This document shows, piece after piece, positions 32,954 to 40,963 of a DNA stretch of 50,924 bases (its first letter is position 1; the number at the start of each line of letters is the position of its first letter). The DNA is from an uncultured Alphaproteobacteria bacterium. Lineage in GTDB: Bacteria > Pseudomonadota > Alphaproteobacteria > UBA8366 > JADFVY01. Where the stretch lies: NCBI GenBank assembly GCA_947259795.1, contig CAMYNJ010000131.1, forward strand, positions 8,790 to 59,713, in the 5' to 3' direction. The notes below the pieces were generated by a model that did not search any database, was not told where the DNA came from, and worked only from the letters and a program-made list of their open reading frames with translations. The position numbers were made by a program, and so were the translations under genes.

Positions 32954-33336
32954 GCCTTCGCCGCCACCACCTCGATCTCGATCTTGAAGTGCGGCGCGGC
33001 CAGCGCCGAGATCACCAGCATGGTCGAGGCCGTCGCGTGGTTGCCCAGCATGCGGTCGCGGATGCCGCGATAGTCGCCGATATCAGCGGTGTCGGTCAGG
33101 TAGGTATTGACCCGTACGATATCGGCCACGCCCATGCCGGCCTCTTCCAGGATTGCGATGACGTTGCGGAAGGCCTGTTCCGCCTGGCCGGTGAAATCCA
33201 CCGGCACCGATCCGTCTCTCGCCACGCCAAGCTGCCCCGAAACATAAAGCCAACGCGCATCACCCGGCGCTTCGACCGCATGAACGTAGTTGCTGAAGGG
33301 GGGAGCGACAGAGTCTGGGCTATAGGTCTTGTGCAT
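32950..33336 (-). CDS. RidA/YjgF family protein
   Basis: A 128-aa protein of the RidA family (trimeric reactive-imine deaminases and relatives). Visible family features: WLYVSGQLG near residue 33, a [21 protein letters not shown] helix (about 47-67), VRVNTYLTD (about 75-83), and the C-terminal [13 protein letters not shown]. The conserved arginine that binds the substrate carboxylate in true RidA, in the RxxVxxxxLP segment, is not evident here; the region reads [20 protein letters not shown], so it may belong to a different subgroup. Last gene of the leftward DUF455 unit (22-base gap). Its stop overlaps the stop of prfB. Confidence 0.85.
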   Translation of the reverse strand: MHKTYSPDSVAPPFSNYVHAVEAPGDARWLYVSGQLGVARDGSVPVDFTGQAEQAFRNVIAILEEAGMGVADIVRVNTYLTDTADIGDYRGIRDRMLGNHATASTMLVISALAAPHFKIEIEVVAAKA

Positions 33337-33357
33337 GGAGGCTTCCTTGCTGAAGGG

Positions 33358-34158
33358 TCAATCGGCAGCCAGCGGTTCGTAAAACTCGGCGGGCAGGCCG
33401 GCGGTGTCGCGGCTGGTGCGGTTGAACGGCGGCTTCAACTGGCCCTTGAATCGCTCTCGCACCAGTGCGCCATAAGTTTTGGCGGCGTCCAGCCCCTTGC
33501 GCTCGCACAGAAAACGGAACCAGCGCACACCCGCCGCGACATGGGTGATTTCGTCGTCATGGATCACCTGCAGGATATCGGCCGAACGATCATCCCCGGC
33601 GTGCCGCAGTTTTGCGATCATCGTCGGCGTCACGTCCAGCCCGCGCGCCTCCAGCACCAGCGGCACCACGGCCAGCCGCGCCAGCAAATCGTCGGCGGTC
33701 TCCGCCGCGGCCTGCCAAAGCCCGTCATGGGCGTTCATGTCGCCATAGACCGCGCCCAGCTCCGCCAGGCGCCCGGCCAGCATCAGGAAATGGCGCGCCT
33801 CGTCGCCGCCGACGGCGATCCAGTCGTCGAAAAAGGCGCGCGGCAGGTCTTCATCGGTGAAACGCGCGACGATGTCGAAGGCCAGGTCGATGGCGTTCAG
33901 CTCGATATGGGCCAGTGCATGCAGCAGCGCGATGCGGCCTGGCGCCCCCGACGTAATGCGCCGGCGCGGCACCTCGCGCGGCGGGCGCAAAGGCGGGCGT
34001 GCGGGGCGGGCAGGGCGGTCCGGCGGCGCGTCCGATCCGATCTCCATGGCGGGCGTCTCCCGCCAGACCGCGGCGGCAGCCTTTGCCTTGCCGGCTTTTT
34101 CCGCAGGCTCTGCGGTGCGCAATACGCCGATCGCCAGTTCCGATAATGTCTTCGCCAT
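33358..34158 (-). CDS. DUF455 ferritin-like domain protein
   Basis: A 266-aa protein of the DUF455 family, an alpha-helical di-iron ferritin-like group of unknown activity. Start ATG 34158 (MAKTLSELAIGVL); an upstream extension is possible but looks non-coding. A basic Pro-rich linker (about 50-75) precedes the helical core. Metal-ligand-like motifs are seen: AHIELNAIDLAFD (about 87-99), GDEARHFLML (about 118-127) and HDDEITHVAAGVRWF (about 198-212), the usual E...ExxH, E...ExxH arrangement of ferritin-like di-iron sites. It lies between RidA and the AstE-like gene; a 113-base gap separates it from the latter, so its own promoter is possible. Related proteins include tRNA hydroxylase MiaE, but this is a distant link. 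Confidence 0.85.
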   Translation of the reverse strand: MAKTLSELAIGVLRTAEPAEKAGKAKAAAAVWRETPAMEIGSDAPPDRPARPARPPLRPPREVPRRRITSGAPGRIALLHALAHIELNAIDLAFDIVARFTDEDLPRAFFDDWIAVGGDEARHFLMLAGRLAELGAVYGDMNAHDGLWQAAAETADDLLARLAVVPLVLEARGLDVTPTMIAKLRHAGDDRSADILQVIHDDEITHVAAGVRWFRFLCERKGLDAAKTYGALVRERFKGQLKPPFNRTSRDTAGLPAEFYEPLAAD

Positions 34159-34271
34159 GATGGCGTTCTTACAGCATTGCTGGGGTGGGGGCGAGCTTCG
34201 CTCTACATTCGATGGGGCCTGGCTGGGCACGAAGACGCGCCTCTGTAGCGATATCGTGATGCGGCATCGGC

Positions 34272-35339
34272 TCAGATGATCTCGTCCTCATCGAACAGTG
34301 AATCGGCCAGAATGTCTGTCTCCAGCTGTTCGATCCGTTGCTGTGCTGTTTTCAGCGCGGTCGGTTCGGCGATATGGAATACGGCGTCGCCGCGATTGAC
34401 GATCGGCAAATTGGCATGGCCGATGATGATGCCGGTCTTGTGTCCCCTGATTTCCGATTCCGTTTCGCCCAGCGGGTCGGACACATAGCCGAGGATATCG
34501 CCCTCATCGACACGCTCGCCGAGTGCCCTGAGCATGCGCAGGATTCCGCCTTGCGGCGTGCGTACCCAGTAGGTCGCCGTCGAGCGAACCGGCGGAACCC
34601 GGCTCGGCTTGGCCTGGGCGCTTGAAATCATGCCCAAATGCTGCATTACCCGCAGCGTTCCCTTGACCCCCATGCGGACCGCCACCTCATTGAATCGCAG
34701 GGCCTCGCCGGCTTCGTACAGCAGAACGTCGACACCCAGATCGAGCGCCGCCGCACGCAGCGATCCTTCCCGCAACTGCGCCGAGATGATCGCCGGCGGA
34801 CTGAAGGCTTCGGCCAGCTCCATCGCCCGGCTGCTGCCTGGACTGACGCGGATTTGCGGCAGGTTGGTGCGGTGTATCGCGGCGGAATGGATGTCGATCC
34901 CGATATCGCAGCGCTTGAGCACCTCTTCGAGAAAACTATGGGCGAGCTGGCCGGCGAGCGAGCCGTTCGGGTTCCCCGGGAAACACCGGTTGAGGTCGCG
35001 GCGGTCCGGCAGGTAGCGGCTGTGTGCAATCAGCCCAAATACGTTGACCACGGGAACGCACAGCAATGTGCCCTTGATCTTCCGTGACAGTGTTGTTTTC
35101 AGCAGACGCCGGATTACCTCGATGCCGATGATTTCGTCGCCATGAACCGCAGCGCTGACGAACATTGTGGGACCCTCATGCCGGCCATGAATGACATGGA
35201 TCGGCACCGCCATCGGCGTGTGGGTCGACAACAGGCTGATCGGCATTTCCACGGTTGCGCGTGTTCCCGCCGGGACTTCCTTGCCGCAGATCTTGAAGGC
35301 CGGACGGGGAGCGGTTTTCAGCTTCATTGGCGCGTTCAT
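34272..35339 (-). CDS. Succinylglutamate desuccinylase/aspartoacylase (M14) family protein
   Basis: A 355-aa zinc-dependent deacylase/carboxypeptidase-like protein. Zinc ligands are visible as His66 and Glu69 (VHGDEI) and His151 (DIHSAA); the substrate-binding NRCFPG motif is near residue 117. The C-terminal part (about 265-345) resembles a small biotinyl-like barrel (GILRMLRALGERVDEGDILGYVSDPLG) that many members carry. These enzymes remove N-acyl groups from amino acids or cut C-terminal amino acids; the usual name is only a placeholder. It lies 30 bases downstream of rimK in the same operon, so it may trim the glutamates that RimK adds (inference). No signal peptide is seen. Confidence 0.88.
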   Translation of the reverse strand: MNAPMKLKTAPRPAFKICGKEVPAGTRATVEMPISLLSTHTPMAVPIHVIHGRHEGPTMFVSAAVHGDEIIGIEVIRRLLKTTLSRKIKGTLLCVPVVNVFGLIAHSRYLPDRRDLNRCFPGNPNGSLAGQLAHSFLEEVLKRCDIGIDIHSAAIHRTNLPQIRVSPGSSRAMELAEAFSPPAIISAQLREGSLRAAALDLGVDVLLYEAGEALRFNEVAVRMGVKGTLRVMQHLGMISSAQAKPSRVPPVRSTATYWVRTPQGGILRMLRALGERVDEGDILGYVSDPLGETESEIRGHKTGIIIGHANLPIVNRGDAVFHIAEPTALKTAQQRIEQLETDILADSLFDEDEII

Positions 35340-35369
35340 CGGTTTTTGCCGCGAGTCGTTATCATGAGG

Positions 35370-36275
35370 TCAGCCACGGCCACGGGTCTTTGTCTTGTTC
35401 GGCTTGGCATTCTTTTCCAGATATTCGATGATCCTGCCTGCGATATCGATCCCGGTGGCGTTCTCAACGCCTTCCAGCCCCGGCGACGAATTGACCTCCA
35501 TGATGACCGGGCCGTGGTTCGAGCGCAGCATGTCCACGCCGCAGACATTCAGGCCCATGGCCTTCGCCGCGCGGATCGCGGTCGAGCGTTCCTCGGGCGT
35601 GATCTTGATGGTACTGGCGGTGCCGCCGCGATGCAAATTCGACCGGAAATCGCCCTCGGCGCCCTTGCGCTCCATCGAAGCGACGATCTTGCCGCCGACG
35701 ACCAGTGACCGGATGTCGGTACCGCCGGCCTCCTTGATGAATTCCTGGACCAGGATGTTCACTTTGGCGCCGCGGAAGGCCTCGATCACCGACTTGGCCG
35801 ATTTGTGGGTTTCGCCGAGCACGACACCAATACCCTGGGTGCCTTCCAGCAGCTTGATGACGACCGGCGCACCGCCGGCAATCTTGAGGACTTCATCGGT
35901 CTGCTTGGCGTCGCTTGCAAAGGCGGTGACCGGCAGGCCCAACCCCTCGCGGGCGAGTATCTGCAACGAGCGCAATTTATCGCGCGACCGGCCGATCGCG
36001 ACCGATTCGTTCAGCGGATAGACTCCCATCATCTCGAACTGGCGCAGTACCGCCAGACCATAAAATGTCACCGATGCGCCGATGCGGGGAATGACAGCGT
36101 CATAGCCGGTCAGGGGTTCGCCCTTGTAGATTACCGTCGGCCGGTGCGACGTGATGTTCATGTAACATCGCAGGGTATTGACGATGTCCAGCGTGTGACC
36201 GCGCTGTTCGGCGGCCTCGACAAGGCGTTGGTGCGAATAGAGATTCGGATTGCGTGCGAGCATCAAGATTTTCAT
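35370..36275 (-). CDS. rimK: RimK-family ATP-grasp glutamate ligase
   Basis: A 301-aa ATP-grasp enzyme. The N-terminal PreATP fold begins [21 protein letters not shown]; the central parts include [36 protein letters not shown] (the ATP-binding strands and flexible loop), [19 protein letters not shown] and the C-terminal [15 protein letters not shown] with metal ligands. In E. coli and Pseudomonas RimK adds glutamates to the C-terminus of ribosomal protein S6, changing ribosome properties. The start overlaps the RimB stop (ATGA, 36272-36275), so translation is coupled. The C-terminal tail is basic (NKTKTRGRG). It forms an operon with the RimB-like protein, the M14 deacylase and an unknown 100-aa protein. 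Confidence 0.93.
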   Translation of the reverse strand: MKILMLARNPNLYSHQRLVEAAEQRGHTLDIVNTLRCYMNITSHRPTVIYKGEPLTGYDAVIPRIGASVTFYGLAVLRQFEMMGVYPLNESVAIGRSRDKLRSLQILAREGLGLPVTAFASDAKQTDEVLKIAGGAPVVIKLLEGTQGIGVVLGETHKSAKSVIEAFRGAKVNILVQEFIKEAGGTDIRSLVVGGKIVASMERKGAEGDFRSNLHRGGTASTIKITPEERSTAIRAAKAMGLNVCGVDMLRSNHGPVIMEVNSSPGLEGVENATGIDIAGRIIEYLEKNAKPNKTKTRGRG

Positions 36276-36832
36276 GAGCCGTTTTTCCTTTCGATGGAAA
36301 CATGGCGGTCGGTCTGGACAAGATTCCGTCCATTGGCATTCGACTTTTTGCCACGATACGACGTCGACGGATCGACGACAAAGCGGCGGCGCACCGAAGC
36401 GCGGCCTAGAAGCATGCGAAATCCCATTTGGTCCCGGTTGGTCAGGGTCACCTCGATCGGCCAGCTTTGTCCACCCAGTATCACGTCCGTCACGATAACA
36501 AAGCGCATCTGCGCGTTACCGCCGGAATTGCGGACGGCGCGACGCCCCTGAAGCCTGGCTTCGCAAGATATGCGGGTGCGGTTGTCGCGCTGAACCGGGT
36601 GGATTTCGAACCGGACCCAGGACTCGCCGTCGCGGTCGAACGGCTCGATGTTCCAGGCATGCAGGGCCGCGGTCCGGGCGCCGGTATCGACCTTGGCCTT
36701 GATGCGTTCGATGCCGAGTGCCGGAAGGCCGACCCATTCGCGCCAGCCAATCACCGGCTTGCCCTTGTGCGGCCGCAGACGACGACGCTTCGGCGCCGGC
36801 ACAGGGCCTTCTTTGTTCCGGGATTTTCGCAT
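36272..36832 (-). CDS. rimB: RimB-like retropepsin-fold protease (DUF785, 'ATP-dependent zinc protease')
   Basis: A 186-aa protein. Residues about 27-175 form the domain: [31 protein letters not shown] with the DTG-A catalytic motif at Asp49-Ala52, then [16 protein letters not shown] and the second-half [19 protein letters not shown], with flanking Arg-rich stretches. The DTG motif is that of retropepsin-like aspartyl proteases; the common name 'zinc protease' is probably wrong (family knowledge: RimB is described as a protease partner of RimK in pseudomonads). It starts at ATG 36832, 12 bases after the upstream gene's stop. A basic N-terminus and C-terminus may contact RNA (inference). Confidence 0.85.
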   Translation of the reverse strand: MRKSRNKEGPVPAPKRRRLRPHKGKPVIGWREWVGLPALGIERIKAKVDTGARTAALHAWNIEPFDRDGESWVRFEIHPVQRDNRTRISCEARLQGRRAVRNSGGNAQMRFVIVTDVILGGQSWPIEVTLTNRDQMGFRMLLGRASVRRRFVVDPSTSYRGKKSNANGRNLVQTDRHVSIERKNGS

Positions 36833-36843
36833 GGCGGATACGG

Positions 36844-37146
36844 CTAGCGTAGATTCTCGAGAATCGCATCGTTGACCCGGCGGTAGCTGGAAAAGGTCCG
36901 CTGGCTCAGAACGACGAAATAGGTCTCCATGTCCACCAGCACATATCCTCTTTCATAGAGCGCGCGCGTCACCGCCCGAATGGTTTCCGGATAGACGCGA
37001 CGGCAGCCGGTCAGCATTCGAAGATGTTTCATGGACAGCCGGTAGCGGCCGCGCGCGGTGCCGGCGAACGCGGTTTCGTACAGTTTTTCCAGGCGTTGGG
37101 CGATCCCCTCTACCAAGTGTGTCTGGCTGGTATCCAATAAATTCAT
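36844..37146 (-). CDS. 100-aa hypothetical protein, first gene of the rim operon
   Basis: A 100-aa protein with no family I recognise. It begins MNLLDTSQTHLVEGIAQRLE and continues as alternating helices, LYETAFAGTARGRYRLS, KHLRMLTGCRRVYPETIRA, VTRALYERGYVLVDM, then a beta-hairpin-like ETYFVVLSQRTFSSYRRV and a last helix. The middle resembles a winged-helix or other small DNA- or RNA-binding fold because it is rich in Arg and has a helix-turn-helix-like spacing. It lies 11 bases upstream of rimB and begins only 7 bases after a strong -10 element, so its mRNA may be leaderless. No cysteine pattern except one in GCRR. Confidence 0.7.
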   Translation of the reverse strand: MNLLDTSQTHLVEGIAQRLEKLYETAFAGTARGRYRLSMKHLRMLTGCRRVYPETIRAVTRALYERGYVLVDMETYFVVLSQRTFSSYRRVNDAILENLR

Positions 37147-37153
37147 GAAAGGG

Positions 37154-37182
37154 CATATAGGAAAAAATATTGCCTATGTCAA
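37154..37182 (-). promoter_or_regulatory. Strong promoter of the rim operon, apparently leaderless
   Basis: Minus-strand TTGACA (37182-37177), a 17-base spacer and TATATG (37159-37154), in an AT-rich stretch. The -35 is a perfect consensus. The ATG of the first gene (37146) starts 7 bases after the -10, so transcription is predicted to begin at or next to the start codon. Confidence 0.7.
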
Positions 37183-37308
37183 AAAAAACTTTCTATATAC
37201 GGAAAATATATTCTGCATTCCTGGTCGTGGAGGCGGCATTGCCCGCCCTCGGCGCCGTCGGAGCCTCGCCGCTTGGGGCGCCGCGCTCCGGGGCGTCACA
37301 ACCGGCTC

Positions 37309-37773
37309 TTACAGCCCTTTCGTCGTCTCCAGCACCTCTTCCACATGGCCGGGGATTTTGACCTTGCGCCATGCCCGGGCGATTTTGCCGTCAGCGCCGA
37401 TCAGGAAGGTGGAGCGCTCGATACCCATATATTTCCGGCCATACATGGATTTCTCGACCCACACACCATAGGCCGCGCAAACCTTGCCTTCCTCGTCGGC
37501 CGCCAGGGGGAAGTTGAGGTCGTACTTGGCCTTGAACTTGTCATGCTTTGCCGGGCTGTCCTTCGAGACGCCCACGACCGTGGCGCCCGCTTTTTCGAAT
37601 TCCGCCAGCGCATCGCGAAAACCGATCGCTTCCTTGGTGCAGCCGGCGGTATCGTCCTTCGGGTAGAAATAGAGCACGACCTTCCGGCCTTTTTGCGACG
37701 ACAGCGACAGCGCGCCGCCGCCATCGGTCGGAAGGGTGAAGTCGGGGGCCTTGTCGCCGGCATCGACGTGCAT
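37309..37773 (-). CDS. bcp: Bcp-type thioredoxin-dependent peroxiredoxin
   Basis: A 154-aa peroxiredoxin of the BCP/PrxQ group, which reduces hydrogen peroxide and organic hydroperoxides. The peroxidatic cysteine is Cys45 in DDTAGCTKEAIGF. Most family members have a second cysteine five residues later (GCTxEACGF); here that position is Ile, so it may be a one-cysteine-type enzyme or use another resolving thiol (a second Cys lies at GKVCAAYG, about residue 98). Other landmarks: YFYPKDDT, VVGVSKDSPAKHDKF, YDLNFPLAADEEGKV, and STFLIGADGKI. Cytosolic. It lies downstream of glnE and could be co-transcribed with it (83-base gap). Confidence 0.92.
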   Translation of the reverse strand: MHVDAGDKAPDFTLPTDGGGALSLSSQKGRKVVLYFYPKDDTAGCTKEAIGFRDALAEFEKAGATVVGVSKDSPAKHDKFKAKYDLNFPLAADEEGKVCAAYGVWVEKSMYGRKYMGIERSTFLIGADGKIARAWRKVKIPGHVEEVLETTKGL

Positions 37774-37856
37774 GGTGCGATCTCCTTTGTCCTGTAGAAT
37801 GGGAGTTCCCGGTATAGCGCAAGGATGCGCCAGATCAACCCGTCACGCGGCGGGGG

Positions 37857-40847
37857 CTATCGCGCCTCCTCGTCGGCCGCCGGCAGGCGTTTGCGGGCGT
37901 CGTCGGCCGGATCACCGACAATGCCCCGGTAGAGCGTGGAATTCCTGGCATAGGCAGCTTCCATGGCGGCGGTCAGTGTCTCGAAATCGCCCCGGGCAGC
38001 GGCGCGAGCGAGGGCGGCTTTCGTAGAGTCGGGAATATTCGCTTCGTCCAGCCCGTTCGGGACGATCAGGCGCAGCGCGTCTTGCAGGCGCCACCACAGG
38101 TCAAGGCCCTTTGCCAAATCCTCGGCTTGCAGCATGTCCAGTGCGCCCGCCTGGCCCAGGCGGCGCAAGCGCTCCGCCGTATTGCCGTCGAGTATTTCGC
38201 TGTGCGCCGGCGCGTGCAACAACTGCAGATACTGGGTGATGAACTCCACATCCACCAGCCCGCCGGGGTGATATTTCACGTTCCATGGGCTTTTGCCCTT
38301 GTGCTGTTTGGCGATCCGCAAGCGCATGTCGGCGACGTCGACCAGCAGACGGTCGGCATCGCGCGGCGCGGTCAGAATTCGCCGAATGATATCCGCTATG
38401 CGGTCGGTAATTTCCGGAGAAGTCGAGGCGACAACGCGCGCGCGGGTCAACGCCATATGCTCCCAGGTCCAGGCCTCTTCCCGGTAGTAACGCTCGAAAC
38501 CGTCCAGCCGGCTTGCGGTGGGGCCGGCGTTGCCCGACGGGCGCAGCCGCATGTCGATCTCATAGAGGCGGCCTTCCGCAGTCGGGGCGGTGATGGCGCT
38601 GATCAGCCGCTGGCACAGCCGGGCGAACCAGGTCCCGGGGGCCAGGGGTTTTTTGCCGTCCGAAGCCTCGGCATCTTCGGCATGGTCGTAGACGAATACC
38701 AGATCCAGGTCCGACGTTGGCGACAACTCGCCGCTACCCAGTTTCCCCAGCGCAATGATCGCCATGCCGCCGCCCGCAACCCGCCCGTGCCGGCGCGCGA
38801 ATTCCTGCTCGACACGGGGCAGCAGGGCGGCTAGCACCGTATCGGCCACGGCGGTTAGCGACCCGCCGGCGGTCGCGCCGCCAACCACCCCGCGCAGAAT
38901 CTGGACCCCGACCCGGAATTTCTGGTCGTTGGTCCAGCGGCGGGTCAGTTCCAGGACATCCTCGTAGTCGTTGGCCTGGGCCAGCATCGCCTCCAGCTCC
39001 GCCGCCAATGCCTCGCGCGGGCCCAGCGGCTCCATGAAATCGCCGGTCAGCACCGCGTCCAGCAGCGACGGGTTGCGGCTCAGCCAGTCGGCGATGCGCG
39101 GGGCGCCGCCCATGACTTCCGCCACCATGTCCAGCATCGCGGGATTGGCGTGGAACAACGAGAATATCTGCACCCCGGCGGGCAGGCCGGCGACGAACTC
39201 GTCGAATCGCGCGAAGGCCTTGTCCGGATTGGCGGTGCCGGCGAAGGCCTGCAGCAGGCGGGGCATCATTTCGGTGAGGATTTGTCGCGCGCGCTCGCTG
39301 CGGGTCGCGCGATAGCGGCCGTGATGCCAGTTGCGTACGATGTTGGAGATCGACCCGCCATCGGCAAATCCCAATTCCTCGAGCGTCTTGACCGTATCCG
39401 GATGATTTTCGCCTCCGGTGAAGACCAGCGCTCCGCCGGCGCCCAGCTCGGGCGATTCCTCGAACAGATGGGCGTAATGATATTCGACGCGGCCCAGATG
39501 ATGCAGCAGGTCGTCGCGGAACGCGGCGCCCGAATCGTATCCCATGAAGGCCGCGATTGCGTCGACGCCCTCGTCGCTGCGCGGCATGTCGTGGGTCTGT
39601 TCGTCGTTGACCATCTGAAGCCGGTGTTCCAGGCGCCGCAGGAAGTCATAGGCCGCCGTCATCTCCTCGGCGGTCGGCTGGTCGATCCGCTCGAACTCGG
39701 TCAGTGCGGCCAGCGTGGCAACCGTGCCGCGGCTGCGCAGTTTCGGGATGCGGCCGCCCCAGATCAGCTGCTGCGTCTGGCAGAAGAACTCGATCTCGCG
39801 GATGCCGCCGCGGCCCAGCTTGATGTTGTGGCCGTTGATCGCGATCCGCGCGCCGCCGCGATGGGCGTTGATCTGGCGCTTGATGGAATGCACGTCCTGG
39901 ATCGCCGCGAAATCCAGGTTCTTGCGCCAGATATAGGGACGCAGATGGTGCAGGAACCGCTCACCCGCCTCGATATCGCCGGCCACCGGGCGCGCTTTGA
40001 TCATGGCCGCGCGTTCCCAGTTCTGGCCGACGCTCTCGTAATAGGCTTCCGCGGCTTCGGCGGATACGGCGATCGGTGTGGCGCCGGGGTCGGGGCGCAG
40101 CCGCAGGTCGGTGCGGAACACGTAACCGTCGGCGGTGCGCGCATCAACGAAATGCACCAGTTGCCGGGTCGCCTTGACGAAGACCGGCCCCATGGCCTCG
40201 GGCGCGGCGCCGCACACCTTGTCGGCGTCGTATAGCACGATCAGGTCGATATCGCTGGAATAGTTCAATTCCCGCGCGCCCAGCTTGCCCATGCCGAGGA
40301 TGACGTAGCCCGAATCCTTTTCCGGGTCGGATGCATCGGCCAGCTCGATCGCGCCTTGCGCGGCGGCCGCGCCCAGCACATAACGGGCAGCGACATGCAG
40401 GCTCTCCTCGGCCATGTCGGTCAGCGCGCCGGTAACCTTCTCCAGTGGCCACAGGCCGGCGATATCGGCCAGGCCGGCGATCAGCGCGGCGCGGCGCTTG
40501 GCGCGGCGCAGTTCGGTCATAACGCGGTTCTGGCTGGTTTCGCGGGCCAGCGCCTGCTCGGTATCCGCCATCAGCGCCGCGAAGGCGGCGTCCGGCCCCT
40601 CGGCGAGAAACACCCGAAGGCTGTCGATTTCTTGCGCCAGGCAGCGTCCCAGATAGGGGCTGTTGCCGAAAACCGCGTCCAGCAGCGCGCGGCCGGCGGC
40701 ATCGGTTTCGACGTCCGCCAGGAAGGCTGCCCGTTCCTCATCCTGTGCCAGGGATTCGCGAAGCCGGATCAATCCCGTCTTCGCGCGCTCGGGGTTGGCG
40801 GGTTTCGGCAGCCGGCCGGGATCGATGGGGATGCTTGTCAGGACCAT
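37857..40847 (-). CDS. glnE: Bifunctional glutamine synthetase adenylyltransferase/deadenylase
   Basis: A 996-aa regulator that adds or removes AMP on glutamine synthetase, tuning nitrogen assimilation in response to PII and glutamine. It has two nucleotidyltransferase domains, each with the GKxGxxExxxxSDxDL signature: GMGKLGARELNYSSDIDL (about 185-202, deadenylase half) and LGKLGSGELSPTSDLDL (about 697-713, adenylylase half). Between and after them lie helical regulatory regions, with TWENMAL-like WEHMALTRAR and a GLVDVEFITQY motif near residue 860. The length is typical. Divergent from the DUF3971 gene; its own promoter may lie in the 40848-40963 gap. The C-terminus ends in an Ala/Arg-rich tail. 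Confidence 0.96.
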   Translation of the reverse strand: MVLTSIPIDPGRLPKPANPERAKTGLIRLRESLAQDEERAAFLADVETDAAGRALLDAVFGNSPYLGRCLAQEIDSLRVFLAEGPDAAFAALMADTEQALARETSQNRVMTELRRAKRRAALIAGLADIAGLWPLEKVTGALTDMAEESLHVAARYVLGAAAAQGAIELADASDPEKDSGYVILGMGKLGARELNYSSDIDLIVLYDADKVCGAAPEAMGPVFVKATRQLVHFVDARTADGYVFRTDLRLRPDPGATPIAVSAEAAEAYYESVGQNWERAAMIKARPVAGDIEAGERFLHHLRPYIWRKNLDFAAIQDVHSIKRQINAHRGGARIAINGHNIKLGRGGIREIEFFCQTQQLIWGGRIPKLRSRGTVATLAALTEFERIDQPTAEEMTAAYDFLRRLEHRLQMVNDEQTHDMPRSDEGVDAIAAFMGYDSGAAFRDDLLHHLGRVEYHYAHLFEESPELGAGGALVFTGGENHPDTVKTLEELGFADGGSISNIVRNWHHGRYRATRSERARQILTEMMPRLLQAFAGTANPDKAFARFDEFVAGLPAGVQIFSLFHANPAMLDMVAEVMGGAPRIADWLSRNPSLLDAVLTGDFMEPLGPREALAAELEAMLAQANDYEDVLELTRRWTNDQKFRVGVQILRGVVGGATAGGSLTAVADTVLAALLPRVEQEFARRHGRVAGGGMAIIALGKLGSGELSPTSDLDLVFVYDHAEDAEASDGKKPLAPGTWFARLCQRLISAITAPTAEGRLYEIDMRLRPSGNAGPTASRLDGFERYYREEAWTWEHMALTRARVVASTSPEITDRIADIIRRILTAPRDADRLLVDVADMRLRIAKQHKGKSPWNVKYHPGGLVDVEFITQYLQLLHAPAHSEILDGNTAERLRRLGQAGALDMLQAEDLAKGLDLWWRLQDALRLIVPNGLDEANIPDSTKAALARAAARGDFETLTAAMEAAYARNSTLYRGIVGDPADDARKRLPAADEEAR

Positions 40848-40963
40848 GGTCGCTTACGATGAACTTATCCAAATTGCGGCATGCTCCGGGCGTGGTCAAG
40901 CGCTACGTAATGTATTATGTTGGTTGTGCGTTTTCACGACTGGCCGAAAAGAACAACAGAACC

